Assembly (NCBI RefSeq): GCF_019038435.1
Contig: NZ_JAGPOX010000096.1
Span: forward strand, 1 to 39,014
Length of the DNA stretch: 39,014 bases
Direction of reading: 5' to 3'
DNA from: Nocardia alni
GTDB taxonomy: Bacteria > Actinomycetota > Actinomycetes > Mycobacteriales > Mycobacteriaceae
The notes beneath the pieces were generated by a model that did no database searches, was not told the DNA's origin, and saw only the letters and a list, made by a program, of their open reading frames with translations. The position numbers and the translations under genes are program-made. This document shows, one piece after another, positions 15,962-24,430 of this stretch. Numbering within the stretch: the first letter of the stretch is position 1; the number at the start of each line of letters is the position of its first letter.

Positions 15962-17272
15962 CTATTGTAGGAACGTGGTGGGGATCGCGGGCTCCCCGGG
16001 CGAGAGTTTCAGGCCCTCCCACGGCAGGCTCACCAGTCCGCGCGCCACGAGTTCGCGGCTCTCGCGCAGGGCGGGGCGATCCTCGGAGATCTTGCCGCCG
16101 CGCACCATCGGCGTGAGCAGTTCGCGCACCTCGAATCCGCCCGCCTCGGGGGCGGGACCCGCGGCGGGGAACACGATCTCCTCCACGACCGTCCCGGTCG
16201 GCCGGGACAACCGCACCGCCTTCTTGGTGCCGCCGCGAGATTCCTTGTGGCTGCTGCGCTTGGCCACCGGAACCCCCTCGACCTCGACCAGCTTGTACAC
16301 CATCCCGGCCGTCGGCGCGCCCGAGCCGACGACCAGCGCGGTGCCCACGCCGTAGGCGTCGACGGGTTCCGCGCGCAGCGAGGCGATCGCGTACTCGTCC
16401 AGATCCCCCGACACCACGATGCGGGTGCGGGTGGCCCCGAGTGCGTCGAGCTGATCGCGCACCTGGCGCGCCAGCACGCCCAGATCACCGGAGTCGATCC
16501 GCACACCGCCCAGTTCTGGCCCGGCCACCTCGACCGCGGTGGCCACCCCCTGGGTGATGTCGAAGGTGTCCACCAGCAGGGTGGTGCCGACCCCGAGCCG
16601 CTCGACCTGACTGCGGAACGCCGCGGCCTCGTGCGCGCCGTCCGAGCCGCTGTGCAGCAGGGTGAACGCGTGCGCGCTGGTACCCGCCCCGGGCACCCCG
16701 TAGCGGCGCACGGCCTCCAGGTTGGAGGTCGCGTCGAATCCGGCCAGATAGGCCGCGCGGGCGCTGGAGGGCGCGGCCAGCTCGTGCGTGCGCCGCGAGC
16801 CCATCTCGATCATCCGCCGTCCGCCCGCGGCGCTGACCATGCGTGCGGCGGCCGAGGCGATGGCGCTGTCGTGGTTCATGATCGACAGGATCAGCGTCTC
16901 CAGGATCACGCATTCGGCGAAGGTACCGCGCACCGAAAGGATCGGGGAGCCCGGGAAATACAGTTCGCCCTCGCGATAGCCGTCGATATCGCCGCGGAAC
17001 TGGTATTCGCGCAACCAGTCCATGGTCAGCGAATCCAGGAAACCGTCGGCAACCGTGAGTTCGGAATCCCCGAAACGAAATTCGGCCAGCGCATCGAGCA
17101 TTCGCCCGGGCCCTGCGGTCACACCATAGCGGCGACCATTCGGCAAGCGCCTGGCGAATACCTCGAAGGTGCACCGCCGATGCGCCGACCCGTCCGCCAG
17201 GGCGGCCGCGAGCATGGTGAGCTCGTACTGGTCGGTCAGCAGGGCGGTACTGGGGGAGACTGTGGTGTCCAC
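15962..17272 (-). CDS. pncB: Nicotinate phosphoribosyltransferase
   Basis: PncB converts nicotinate, PRPP and ATP to nicotinate mononucleotide, the step after PncA. There are 436 residues from GTG 17272 (VDTTVSPSTALLTDQYELTM), against about 448 in M. tuberculosis PncB1 (Rv1330c). It contains TDQYELTML, the autophosphorylated-His region MGSRRTHELAA (H163), GTSAHAFTL, LLVDTFD and VRIDSGDLG. The frame is open further upstream, but that part has no homology-like content. The gene is divergent from clpS, as in the mycobacterial order; the gap of about 140 bp should hold both promoters. Confidence 0.96.
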   Translation of the reverse strand: MDTTVSPSTALLTDQYELTMLAAALADGSAHRRCTFEVFARRLPNGRRYGVTAGPGRMLDALAEFRFGDSELTVADGFLDSLTMDWLREYQFRGDIDGYREGELYFPGSPILSVRGTFAECVILETLILSIMNHDSAIASAAARMVSAAGGRRMIEMGSRRTHELAAPSSARAAYLAGFDATSNLEAVRRYGVPGAGTSAHAFTLLHSGSDGAHEAAAFRSQVERLGVGTTLLVDTFDITQGVATAVEVAGPELGGVRIDSGDLGVLARQVRDQLDALGATRTRIVVSGDLDEYAIASLRAEPVDAYGVGTALVVGSGAPTAGMVYKLVEVEGVPVAKRSSHKESRGGTKKAVRLSRPTGTVVEEIVFPAAGPAPEAGGFEVRELLTPMVRGGKISEDRPALRESRELVARGLVSLPWEGLKLSPGEPAIPTTFLQ

Positions 17273-17414
17273 GCCGTCGACTCTAGCCAGAATGGGACGA
17301 ATACCGCGTCGCACCGGCCGGTGGGCCGCATTCCACGGCTGCCGCCGAACTCCGCGACCGTCGCCGAATAGCATCGGAGTGGGTGTTGTTTATTCGGAGC
17401 CGAGTCGTACTCTG

Positions 17415-17768
17415 ATGGCTATGGGTCTGTGCATTCAGGACACTGTCCGCGTCGCCGACGAGTCGACCGCGATACGGGCAGCGTCGCAGGCGACCCCCGA
17501 GGCCGTCGAATACACCGAGATCCTCGAGGCAGAGGACCGTCCATGGGTGACGGTCGTATGGGATGACCCGGTCAACCTGATGCACTACGTCACCTACATC
17601 TTCCAGAAGCTTTTCGGGTACAGCAAAGGCAAGGCAACCGAGCTCATGCTGAAGGTCCACAACGACGGAAAGGCGGTAGTGTCGTCCGGCTCGCGGGACA
17701 AGATGGAGCATGACGTGCAGCGACTGCACGCCGCCGGGCTCTGGGCGACCATGCAACGTGACGACTGA
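17415..17768 (+). CDS. clpS: ATP-dependent Clp protease adaptor ClpS
   Basis: ClpS hands N-degron substrates to ClpC/ClpA-ClpP. The core VVWDDPVNLMHYVTYIFQKLFGYS and KVHNDGKAVVSSGSR, ending HAAGLWATM, matches actinobacterial ClpS. There are 117 residues from the ATG at 17415; ATG 17421 is an equal candidate. A TACTCT hexamer at 17408-17413 would place a transcript start at 17421, so the message may be leaderless. The N-terminal extension of about 40 residues before the core is longer than in M. tuberculosis (101 residues in total). The next gene overlaps its 3' end. Confidence 0.94.
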   Translation: MAMGLCIQDTVRVADESTAIRAASQATPEAVEYTEILEAEDRPWVTVVWDDPVNLMHYVTYIFQKLFGYSKGKATELMLKVHNDGKAVVSSGSRDKMEHDVQRLHAAGLWATMQRDD

Positions 17769-18360
17769 TCGAGGCGACTACCGTAACCTCGTGCGCAAGT
17801 GGAGCAGGAAGAACTCGCTGAGCGGGCTCAAGCTGCGGTCCGAGATGGACGCGCGGGAGGCGGAGGTACTGCGTTCGCTGGTCGGGGCAGTGACAGGACT
17901 GCTCAGCGACCGGGCCGATGCCGCCCCGCAGGACGATCTCGCGGCGTTGACCGGGTTACGCACCGGCAATACCGCACCGCCCGAGGATCCGCGACTGGCC
18001 AGGCTGTTGCCCGAGTTCCACCGGCCCGAACCGGGCTCGCCGGACGCCGATCGCGCCGACCTCAACAGCGCCCTGCGCGGCCTGCACGAGCCGGACATCA
18101 TCGACGACAAACTGGCCGCCGGATCGGTGCTGCTGGACACCCTGCCCGCACAGGGCGGCAAGGTGGTGCTCACTCCGGAACAGGCCGACGCCTGGCTCAA
18201 CGCACTCAACGATGTGCGCCTGGCCCTGGGCACGGCGATCGGCATCGACGCCGACACACCCGACCAGTTGCACCCCGGCGATCCGCGCGCCCCGCACCTG
18301 GACGTCTACCACTGGCTCACCTGGATGCAGGACTCCCTGCTGCAGGCCCTCGCGCCGTAG
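17758..18360 (+). CDS. DUF2017 family protein (Rv1332-like)
   Basis: A 200-residue protein of unknown function in the position of Rv1332, which always follows clpS in this group. Visible stretches include REAEVLRSLVGAVTGLL, PEDPRLARLLPEFHRPE, LTPEQADAWLNALNDVRLALGTAIG and the C-terminal VYHWLTWMQDSLLQAL, fitting a helical cytosolic protein. GTG 17758 overlaps the clpS stop by 11 bp, so the two are translationally coupled. This suggests a role with ClpS-dependent proteolysis, but that is inference from position only. Confidence 0.85.
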   Translation: MTTDRGDYRNLVRKWSRKNSLSGLKLRSEMDAREAEVLRSLVGAVTGLLSDRADAAPQDDLAALTGLRTGNTAPPEDPRLARLLPEFHRPEPGSPDADRADLNSALRGLHEPDIIDDKLAAGSVLLDTLPAQGGKVVLTPEQADAWLNALNDVRLALGTAIGIDADTPDQLHPGDPRAPHLDVYHWLTWMQDSLLQALAP

Positions 18361-18559
18361 AACGGGCCCGGGTAAAAATCTCACTGCGCGAAACTCTTGA
18401 CACGCAGTGCGACGAGCGGATTTCCCGGACGGTTGCGGGAAATGCCGGGGCCGCGGCTCTCGACCTGGGAATAGCCGAATATTCTTGGCCGTTGACGACA
18501 ACATTCGGTGCCGCGCGAGCGGCGCCGGTGGGTCGGTGCGATGCGGAAGGAATGCGATA

Positions 18560-18976
18560 GTGCTGGTGATCAGGGCCGACCTCGTGGACGCGATGGTGGC
18601 GCATGCCCGCGCCGATCATCCGGACGAGGCCTGCGGGGTCATCGCCGGACCCGAGGGCACGGACCGCCCGGAACGATTCGTCGCGATGATCAACGCCGAG
18701 CGGTCGCCGACCTTCTATCGGTTCGACTCCGGCGAGCAGCTGCGGGTGTGGCGGGAGATGGACGACCGTGACGAGGAGGCGATGGTGGTCTACCACTCGC
18801 ACACCGCGACCGAGGCATATCCGAGCCGTACCGACATCTCCTACGCCGCCGAGCCGAATGCCCACTACGTGCTGGTCTCCACCCGCGATCCGCAGGAGCA
18901 CGAGCTGCGTAGCTACCGGATCGTGGATGGCGTGGTCACCGAGGAACCCGTGCGGATCGTGCCCGATTACGCCTGA
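18560..18976 (+). CDS. mec: Mec+ JAMM metalloprotease (CysO-cysteine hydrolase)
   Basis: A 138-residue zinc peptidase that releases cysteine from the CysO-cysteine adduct. The JAMM motif is complete: E23, then H79-S-H81 in YHSHTATEAYPSRTD with S89 and D92. GTG 18560 is preceded by GGAAGG at 18545-18550. It heads mec-cysO-cysM as in M. tuberculosis (Rv1334-Rv1336). The 199-bp gap upstream has no gene, although Rv1333, an S58-type peptidase, lies there in M. tuberculosis. The altered tail of its partner CysO suggests that this protease may also trim CysO (inference). Confidence 0.95.
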   Translation: MLVIRADLVDAMVAHARADHPDEACGVIAGPEGTDRPERFVAMINAERSPTFYRFDSGEQLRVWREMDDRDEEAMVVYHSHTATEAYPSRTDISYAAEPNAHYVLVSTRDPQEHELRSYRIVDGVVTEEPVRIVPDYA

Positions 18977-18989
18977 GCTCGCCCACCCC

Positions 18990-19004
18990 GCCGGCTCCGC
19001 CGGC
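18990..19004 (+). other. Small GC-rich hairpin between mec and cysO
   Basis: GCCGGC-TCC-GCCGGC can form a 6-bp stem just after the mec stop. It may be a weak terminator or mRNA-processing site; nothing proves a function. Confidence 0.3.
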
Positions 19005-19054
19005 CTACCGTCCCCCAGGGATAACGTTCGACCAGGAAGAACAAGGAGTACCCC

Positions 19055-19354
19055 ATGTCGGTAACCGTGTCCATCCCGACCATCATGCGGCCCCTCACCG
19101 GCGGTGAGAAGCGGGTCCAGGCATCAGGCGCCACCCTCGCCGCGGTGATCGAGGACCTCGAGACCAATCACGCCGGTCTGCGCGAGCGGCTGCTCAAGGA
19201 TGGCAAGCTGAACCGCTACGTCAACATCTACGTCGACGACGAGGACGTGCGCTTCACCGGCGGGCTCGAGGCCGAGGTGCCCGAGGGCGGGACGGTGACC
19301 ATCCTTCCGGCCGTGGCCGGAGGCGCATTCGATACCGTCGGCGACTTCCGCTAG
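19055..19354 (+). CDS. cysO: Sulfur-carrier protein CysO with a C-terminal tail beyond Gly-Gly
   Basis: A 99-residue ubiquitin-fold (ThiS/MoaD-type) sulfur carrier: VTVSIPTIMRPLTGG, RYVNIYVDDEDVRF and VTILPAVAGG. As a C-terminal thiocarboxylate, CysO donates sulfur to O-phosphoserine bound in CysM; the cysteine adduct is cut by Mec. M. tuberculosis CysO ends exactly at AVAGG. Here the Gly-Gly is residues 89-90 and nine more residues (AFDTVGDFR) follow before TAG. Adenylation of the C-terminal Gly would require removal of this tail. ATG 19055 has AAGGAG upstream. CysM starts 2 bp after the stop. Confidence 0.95.
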   Translation: MSVTVSIPTIMRPLTGGEKRVQASGATLAAVIEDLETNHAGLRERLLKDGKLNRYVNIYVDDEDVRFTGGLEAEVPEGGTVTILPAVAGGAFDTVGDFR

Positions 19355-19356
19355 CC

Positions 19357-20319
19357 GTGGCACGCTACGAATCGCTGATCGAGACCCTCGGCAACACCCC
19401 GCTGGTGGGTCTGCGCACGCTGTCGCCGCGGTGGGACGGTGACGACCACGTGCGGCTGTGGGCCAAACTCGAGGACCGCAACCCGACCGGATCCATCAAG
19501 GACCGCCCAGCGCTGGCGATGATCGAACAGGCCGAGGCCGACGGGACGCTGCGGCCGGGCTGCACGATCCTCGAACCGACCAGCGGCAACACCGGTATCT
19601 CCCTGGCCATGGCGGCCAGGCTCAAGGGTTACCGCCTGATCTGCGTGATGCCCGAGAACACCTCGGTGGAGCGGCGTCAGCTGCTGACCATGTACGGCGC
19701 CGAGATCATCAGCTCGCCGGCCGCGGGCGGCTCGAACGAGGCAGTGGCGCGGGCCAAGAAACTCGCGGCGGAGAATCCCGACTGGGTGATGCTGTACCAG
19801 TACGGCAATGCGGCCAATGCCCTCGCGCACTATCGCGGGACGGGTCCGGAGATTCTCGCCGATCTGCCGGAGATCACGCATTTCGTGGCGGGACTCGGCA
19901 CCACCGGCACCCTCATGGGCACTGGGCGATATCTGCGCGAACAGGTCGCCGAGATCGATATCGTCGCCGCCGAACCACGCTATGGCGAGTTGGTGTACGG
20001 GCTGCGCAATCTGGACGAGGGATTCGTGCCGGAGTTGTACGACGAATCCGTGCTGACCTCGCGCTTTTCCGTCGGTCCCTATGACGCGGTGCGCCGCACC
20101 CGCGAATTGGTCTCGCAGGAGGGTATTTTCGCGGGCATCTCGACGGGAGCGATCCTGCACGCGGCGCTCGGTATCGCGGGCAAGGCGCTGAAGGCGGGCA
20201 AGCGGGCCGATATCGCGTTCGTCGTCGCGGACGGCGGGTGGAAGTACCTGTCGACCGGGGCATACGACGGGACGCTGGAAGAGGCCGAGGATCGTTTGGA
20301 CGGGCAGCTCTGGGCCTGA
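19357..20319 (+). CDS. cysM: O-phosphoserine sulfhydrylase CysM
   Basis: A 320-residue PLP enzyme making cysteine from O-phosphoserine with CysO thiocarboxylate as sulfur donor. It has the PLP lysine in NPTGSIKDRP (K48), the substrate loop EPTSGNTGIS, GLGTTGTLMGTGRY, and the Arg of YGLRNLDEGF (R217). R217 corresponds to R220 of M. tuberculosis CysM, which recognises the phosphate. The C-terminus GQLWA matches the active-site-closing tail of the family. GTG 19357 follows the cysO stop by 2 bp, so the genes are tightly coupled. Confidence 0.96.
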   Translation: MARYESLIETLGNTPLVGLRTLSPRWDGDDHVRLWAKLEDRNPTGSIKDRPALAMIEQAEADGTLRPGCTILEPTSGNTGISLAMAARLKGYRLICVMPENTSVERRQLLTMYGAEIISSPAAGGSNEAVARAKKLAAENPDWVMLYQYGNAANALAHYRGTGPEILADLPEITHFVAGLGTTGTLMGTGRYLREQVAEIDIVAAEPRYGELVYGLRNLDEGFVPELYDESVLTSRFSVGPYDAVRRTRELVSQEGIFAGISTGAILHAALGIAGKALKAGKRADIAFVVADGGWKYLSTGAYDGTLEEAEDRLDGQLWA

Positions 20320-20408
20320 GCTGCTTGTCGTGGGGGCGCAGTACTCTCGTAGGTGCGAGGTCCGGTATCCGGATCCATCAGCTCGGGCCCCGCGAGGAGG
20401 TACCGGTT

Positions 20409-21107
20409 ATGACTACCCCGATGGGTTCGTCCTTCGATCCCGATCGTGTCGCGGGTCTGCGCGCGGGGCTGGAACGGTCGTCCGGGGCGCGCTCCTCGGG
20501 TGCGCTGAACGTGCTGTGGCGGCGGGCGATCGTGTGGACGGTCGGGTTCGTGGTGCTGCTGTACGCCATTCAGGGCGTGAACAGCGTCACCGGGTACGCC
20601 CTCGATCGTGATGCCGGGATCCGGCCGCGCAGTCTCGCCGGGCTGGACGGCGTCGTATTCGCTCCGCTGCTGCACGGGAGTTGGCCGCATCTGCTGGGCA
20701 ATACGCTGCCGGTGGTCGTGCTCGGGTTGCTGACCCTGCTCACCGGGATCGGGCGGGGGCTGGTCGCGACCGCGATCATCTGGGTGGTGAGCGGGCTGGG
20801 GGCCTGGCTGATCAGCGCTGGCAATTCGGTGACAATCGGTGCGTCGGGGCTGGTGTTCGGCTGGCTGATCTATCTGATCCTGCGTGGGGTGTTCACGCGC
20901 AACGTCTGGCAGATCGTGCTCGGGGTCGTCGTGGGATTGCTGTACGGCGGAATACTGCTGGGCGTGTTGCCGGGGCAGCCCGGAATCTCGTGGCAGGGCC
21001 ACCTTTTCGGCGCGGTGGGTGGAGTGATAGCCGCGTGGGTACTCTCCGGTAATGAACGTCGTCTTCGCCGGGGCGGCACCCCCGGCCGCCTGCCCTCGGC
21101 CGGGTGA
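20409..21107 (+). CDS. Rhomboid-family intramembrane serine protease (Rv1337-like)
   Basis: A 232-residue membrane protein with six or more hydrophobic segments. The catalytic serine is in TIGASGLVFGW (S146) and the histidine in WQGHLFGAVGG (H198). The LHGSWPHLLGN stretch (H94, N98) fits the oxyanion-side HxxxN motif. Rhomboids cut transmembrane substrates in the membrane; the substrate here is unknown. ATG 20409 has a strong AGGAGG at 20394-20399. It keeps the Rv1337 position after cysM, but murI, which follows in M. tuberculosis, is not here. Confidence 0.92.
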   Translation: MTTPMGSSFDPDRVAGLRAGLERSSGARSSGALNVLWRRAIVWTVGFVVLLYAIQGVNSVTGYALDRDAGIRPRSLAGLDGVVFAPLLHGSWPHLLGNTLPVVVLGLLTLLTGIGRGLVATAIIWVVSGLGAWLISAGNSVTIGASGLVFGWLIYLILRGVFTRNVWQIVLGVVVGLLYGGILLGVLPGQPGISWQGHLFGAVGGVIAAWVLSGNERRLRRGGTPGRLPSAG

Positions 21108-21173
21108 GCGCGCGACCCGTCCGACCAGGGGGACCGTTACTTGACGAGTACTGCAACGTGGCAGCATGAGGGT

Positions 21174-21941
21174 ATGCGCCTAACCGTTCTCGGGTGCTCG
21201 GGCAGTGTGTCCGGCCCGGATTCTCCCGCGTCGGGGTATCTGCTCACCGGCCCGGAGATGACTCCGACGGTGATCGACTTCGGTCCTGGCGTACTGGGCG
21301 CATTGCAGCGGCACCTGGATCCCGGTGAGGTCGACGTCTTCCTGACCCACCTGCACGCCGACCACTGCCTGGATCTTCCCGGCCTGCTGGTGTGGCGGCG
21401 CTTCCACCCGAATCCGCCGAGCGGTCAGGCGATCGTGCGCGGTCCAACGGATACCTCCCTGCGCATCGGCAACGCGTCGGCGGAGGTCGGCGGCGAATCC
21501 GATGACTGGTCCGATGTGATCGATATGCACGTGTGGAAAGAAGGCGAGCCCATCGAGTTCGCCCCCGGGCACACGGTGACGGCACGCCGCATGTTCCACC
21601 CGCCGGAGGCGTACGGTCTGCGGATCACCACCGCGTCGGGGCGCGTTCTGGTCTACACCGGCGACACCGCGCTGTGCCCGGCGGTTTTCGAACTCGCGCA
21701 GGGCGCGGACGTGTTGCTGTCGGAGGCGTCGTGGACGCACGATCCGGCCAATCGTCCCGAGGGCGTGCATCTGTCCGGCGCCGAGGCCGGAATGATCGCC
21801 GCGAAGGCCGGAGTGGGTGAGTTGCTGCTCACGCATATCCCGCCGTGGACCTCCCGCGAGGATGTCATCGCCGAAGCGAAGGAGCAGTTCTCCGGGGCCG
21901 TGCACGCGGTGTCTCCCGGCGAGGTCATCGATATCGACTGA
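21174..21941 (+). CDS. Metallo-beta-lactamase-fold phosphodiesterase (Rv1339-like)
   Basis: A 255-residue protein similar to M. tuberculosis Rv1339, described as an atypical class II cyclic-nucleotide phosphodiesterase. It has MRLTVLGCSGSVSGPDSPASGY, the metal motif THLHADHCLDLPG (H59, H61, D63, H64), VYTGDTALC and LLTHIPPWTSREDV. It would hydrolyse cAMP or a related phosphodiester in the cytosol. ATG 21174 gives the family's N-terminus; the frame is open for 11 codons more upstream. It is 66 bp after the rhomboid gene. Confidence 0.93.
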   Translation: MRLTVLGCSGSVSGPDSPASGYLLTGPEMTPTVIDFGPGVLGALQRHLDPGEVDVFLTHLHADHCLDLPGLLVWRRFHPNPPSGQAIVRGPTDTSLRIGNASAEVGGESDDWSDVIDMHVWKEGEPIEFAPGHTVTARRMFHPPEAYGLRITTASGRVLVYTGDTALCPAVFELAQGADVLLSEASWTHDPANRPEGVHLSGAEAGMIAAKAGVGELLLTHIPPWTSREDVIAEAKEQFSGAVHAVSPGEVIDID

Positions 21942-21960
21942 GTTCCCCACAATGCCGGAC

Positions 21961-21987
21961 CGGCCGAATGTCACTGTCATTCGGTCG
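21961..21987 (+). terminator. Hairpin after the Rv1339-like gene
   Basis: CGGCCGAATG (21961-21970) pairs with 21978-21987 over 10 bp with one G-T pair, loop TCACTGT, 20 bp after the stop. There is no T tract, so it could instead be an operator for rph. Confidence 0.5.
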
Positions 21988-22096
21988 AGCCGGGCAAGGG
22001 CGGTCTGCGGCCGACGCGGGCTGCGGTGTGCGGGCTGCGGTGTGCGGGACGATGGGGTGAAATCTTCCAGAATGACGGTGCATTAGGCTGCTGGCT

Positions 22097-22860
<764 letters not shown>

Positions 22861-22861
<1 letters not shown>

Positions 22862-23463
22862 TGCGGCGGGTGCTGGTCGCCAGCCGCAACGCCAAGAAGC
22901 TCGGCGAGCTGCGGCGGATCCTGGCCGACGCCGGGATCGAGGGCCTCGAGGTGGTGGGCCTGAACGAGGTGCCGCCGTACGAGGAGGCCCCCGAGACCGG
23001 CGCGACGTTCGAGGAGAATGCCCTGGCCAAGGCCCGCGACGGGGCCGCGGCCACCGGATTGGCCTGTGTCGCGGACGATTCGGGCATCGCGGTGGACGCC
23101 CTGAACGGTATGCCCGGTGTCCTGTCGGCGCGCTGGTCCGGTCGCCACGGCGACGACGCGGCCAACAACGAGTTGCTGTTGGGCCAGCTGTCCGATGTTC
23201 CCGACACGCGTCGCGGCGCCCGCTTCGTCTCGGCCTGTGCCCTGGTCGCCGACGGCCGCGAGGTCGTCATGCTGGGCGAATGGGCGGGGCACGTCGCCCG
23301 CAAGCCCGCGGGCGATGGCGGATTCGGTTATGACCCGCTGTTCGTTCCCGACGGCGGCACGGTCTCCGCGGCCGAACTCACCCCCGCCGAGAAGGACGCC
23401 GCCTCTCACCGCGGCCGTGCCCTGAAGGCACTACTACCCGCATTGGCCGCCCTCGTGAAGTAG
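22861..23463 (+). CDS. rdgB: RdgB/HAM1-type dITP/XTP pyrophosphatase
   Basis: A 200-residue nucleotide-pool cleaner that hydrolyses deaminated purine nucleoside triphosphates (dITP, XTP) to monophosphates. It begins VLVASRNAKKLGEL with the SxN motif (S8-N10), has FEENALAKAR, the metal and catalytic segment VADDSGIAVDAL (D72, D73), and GGFGYDPLFVP near the C-terminus, then SHRGRALKAL. The ATG overlaps the rph stop by one base. Counterpart of Rv1341. Confidence 0.96.
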
Positions 23464-23482
23464 CGCCGTCTGTCACTCGCCC

Positions 23483-23502
23483 ATGTACAATATTATGTAC
23501 AT
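23483..23502. promoter_or_regulatory. Probable YefM-YoeB operator with overlapping -10 hexamer
   Basis: ATGTACA (23483-23489) and TGTACAT (23496-23502) form a perfect inverted repeat. It holds two TGTACA cores whose centres are 12 bp apart. TGTACA is the known core of the E. coli yefM-yoeB operator. TACAAT (23486-23491) and TATTAT (23491-23496) could serve as -10 elements, so antitoxin binding would block transcription. It ends 11 bp before the antitoxin start codon. Confidence 0.75.
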
Positions 23503-23513
23503 GGAGGTGGAAG

Positions 23514-23777
23514 ATGAAGATCATGACTATGTCGGAGTCTCGCGCTGCGTACGCCGCCACGCTTGATGCGGTGATCAACGATCAGGAGGAGGTCGTGATC
23601 ACCCGGCCAGGCAGCGAGAATGTGGTGATGATTCCGCAGCGTGAGTACGAATCGCTGCGGGAGACGGCGTATTTGCTGTCCAGTGCAGCCAACGCTCGGA
23701 TCCTCACACGACGTATCGCCGAGCTGCGCGATGGCGTCGGCGAGCGTCATGAACTGCTCGAGGACGAGGCAGAATGA
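23514..23777 (+). CDS. yefM: Antitoxin of the Phd/YefM family
   Basis: An 87-residue antitoxin: MKIMTMSESRAAYAATLDAVINDQEEVVITRPG and VVMIPQREYESLRETAYLL are typical YefM N-terminal DNA-binding and dimer sequence. The acidic tail (RHELLEDEAE) would cover the toxin. ATG 23514 is preceded by GGAGGTGG at 23503-23510. It overlaps the toxin gene by 4 bp (ATGA). The operator immediately upstream implies conditional autoregulation with YoeB. Confidence 0.94.
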   Translation: MKIMTMSESRAAYAATLDAVINDQEEVVITRPGSENVVMIPQREYESLRETAYLLSSAANARILTRRIAELRDGVGERHELLEDEAE

Positions 23778-24037
23778 GGAAGATTACCTTTCACCCCGAT
23801 GCGTGGGAAGAGTATGTGTATTGGCAGCGTGAGGACCGTCAAATACTCAAACGCATCAACCAGCTTGTGAGCGACACCTGCCGGAACGGCAATGAGGGCA
23901 TCGGAAAGCCTGAGCCGCTCAGAGGAGATCTGAGTGGGTTCTGGTCGCGGCGAATCACTCAGGAACATCGCCTCGTGTACTCGATCACCGAGGAGGATGT
24001 GGTGATCGTCTCCTGCCGGTTCCATTACGGACGCTGA
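23774..24037 (+). CDS. yoeB: YoeB-type ribosome-dependent mRNA endonuclease toxin
   Basis: An 87-residue RelE/YoeB-fold toxin. It keeps the catalytic set expected from E. coli YoeB (E46, R65, H83, Y84), here E47 in GKPEPLRG, R66 in QEHRLVYS, and H84-Y85 in CRFHYGR at the C-terminus. It cuts mRNA in the ribosomal A site when free of YefM. It is translationally coupled to yefM. The pair is inserted between rdgB and the DUF3817 gene of the conserved block. Confidence 0.95.
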   Translation: MRKITFHPDAWEEYVYWQREDRQILKRINQLVSDTCRNGNEGIGKPEPLRGDLSGFWSRRITQEHRLVYSITEEDVVIVSCRFHYGR

Positions 24038-24061
24038 GTCCCGGCGAAAAGAGCGCAGCGA

Positions 24062-24430
24062 TCAGAAGTCGTACTTCTGCTTGAGTTGCTGGGCGTTCTT
24101 ATGCTCGACGAAGAAGGACAGCAGGGGGATGGTGCCGGCCAGGAGGGTGCCGATCGTGCGGGCGACGGGCCAGCGGACCTTGACCGCGAGGTCGGCTGTG
24201 ACGATCAGATAGACGAAGTAGACCCAGCCGTGGACGACCGCGATCCAGTTGGGGGTGTGCACGCCGAAGCCGTACTTGACGATCATCTCCGCGCACAGCA
24301 GCAGCAGCCAGCAGCCAGTGGCCCAGGCCAGCGCGCGATACCGCAGGAACGCCGGGCGGACCTTCGCCGGGGCCGTCGCGGGGCGCGCAGGGGCGGCGGT
24401 GGCGGTTTCGGTGTTGTCGCTGGCGGTCAA
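24062..24430 (-). CDS. DUF3817 integral membrane protein (Rv1342c-like), TTG start
   Basis: A 122-residue membrane protein with a polar Ala/Thr/Pro-rich N-terminus. Three hydrophobic segments follow (ATGCWLLLLCAEMIVKYGFG, AVVHGWVYFVYLIVTADLAV and the TIGTLLAGTIPLLSFFVEHK region), ending KNAQQLKQKYDF. It matches the DUF3817 family and the Rv1342c position. No ATG or GTG fits. A TTG at 24430 overlaps the upstream gene's TGA (TTGA) and has GGAGCG before it, so it is probably translationally coupled. Function unknown. Confidence 0.85.
   Translation of the reverse strand: MTASDNTETATAAPARPATAPAKVRPAFLRYRALAWATGCWLLLLCAEMIVKYGFGVHTPNWIAVVHGWVYFVYLIVTADLAVKVRWPVARTIGTLLAGTIPLLSFFVEHKNAQQLKQKYDF

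Noticed and set aside
18397..18425. TTGACA hexamer as a promoter for mec
   Set aside because: No acceptable -10 element 16-18 bp downstream.
22016..22047. Two copies of a 14-bp G/C-rich direct repeat before rph
   Set aside because: Low-complexity sequence in a GC-rich gap; no sign of a protein-binding arrangement.
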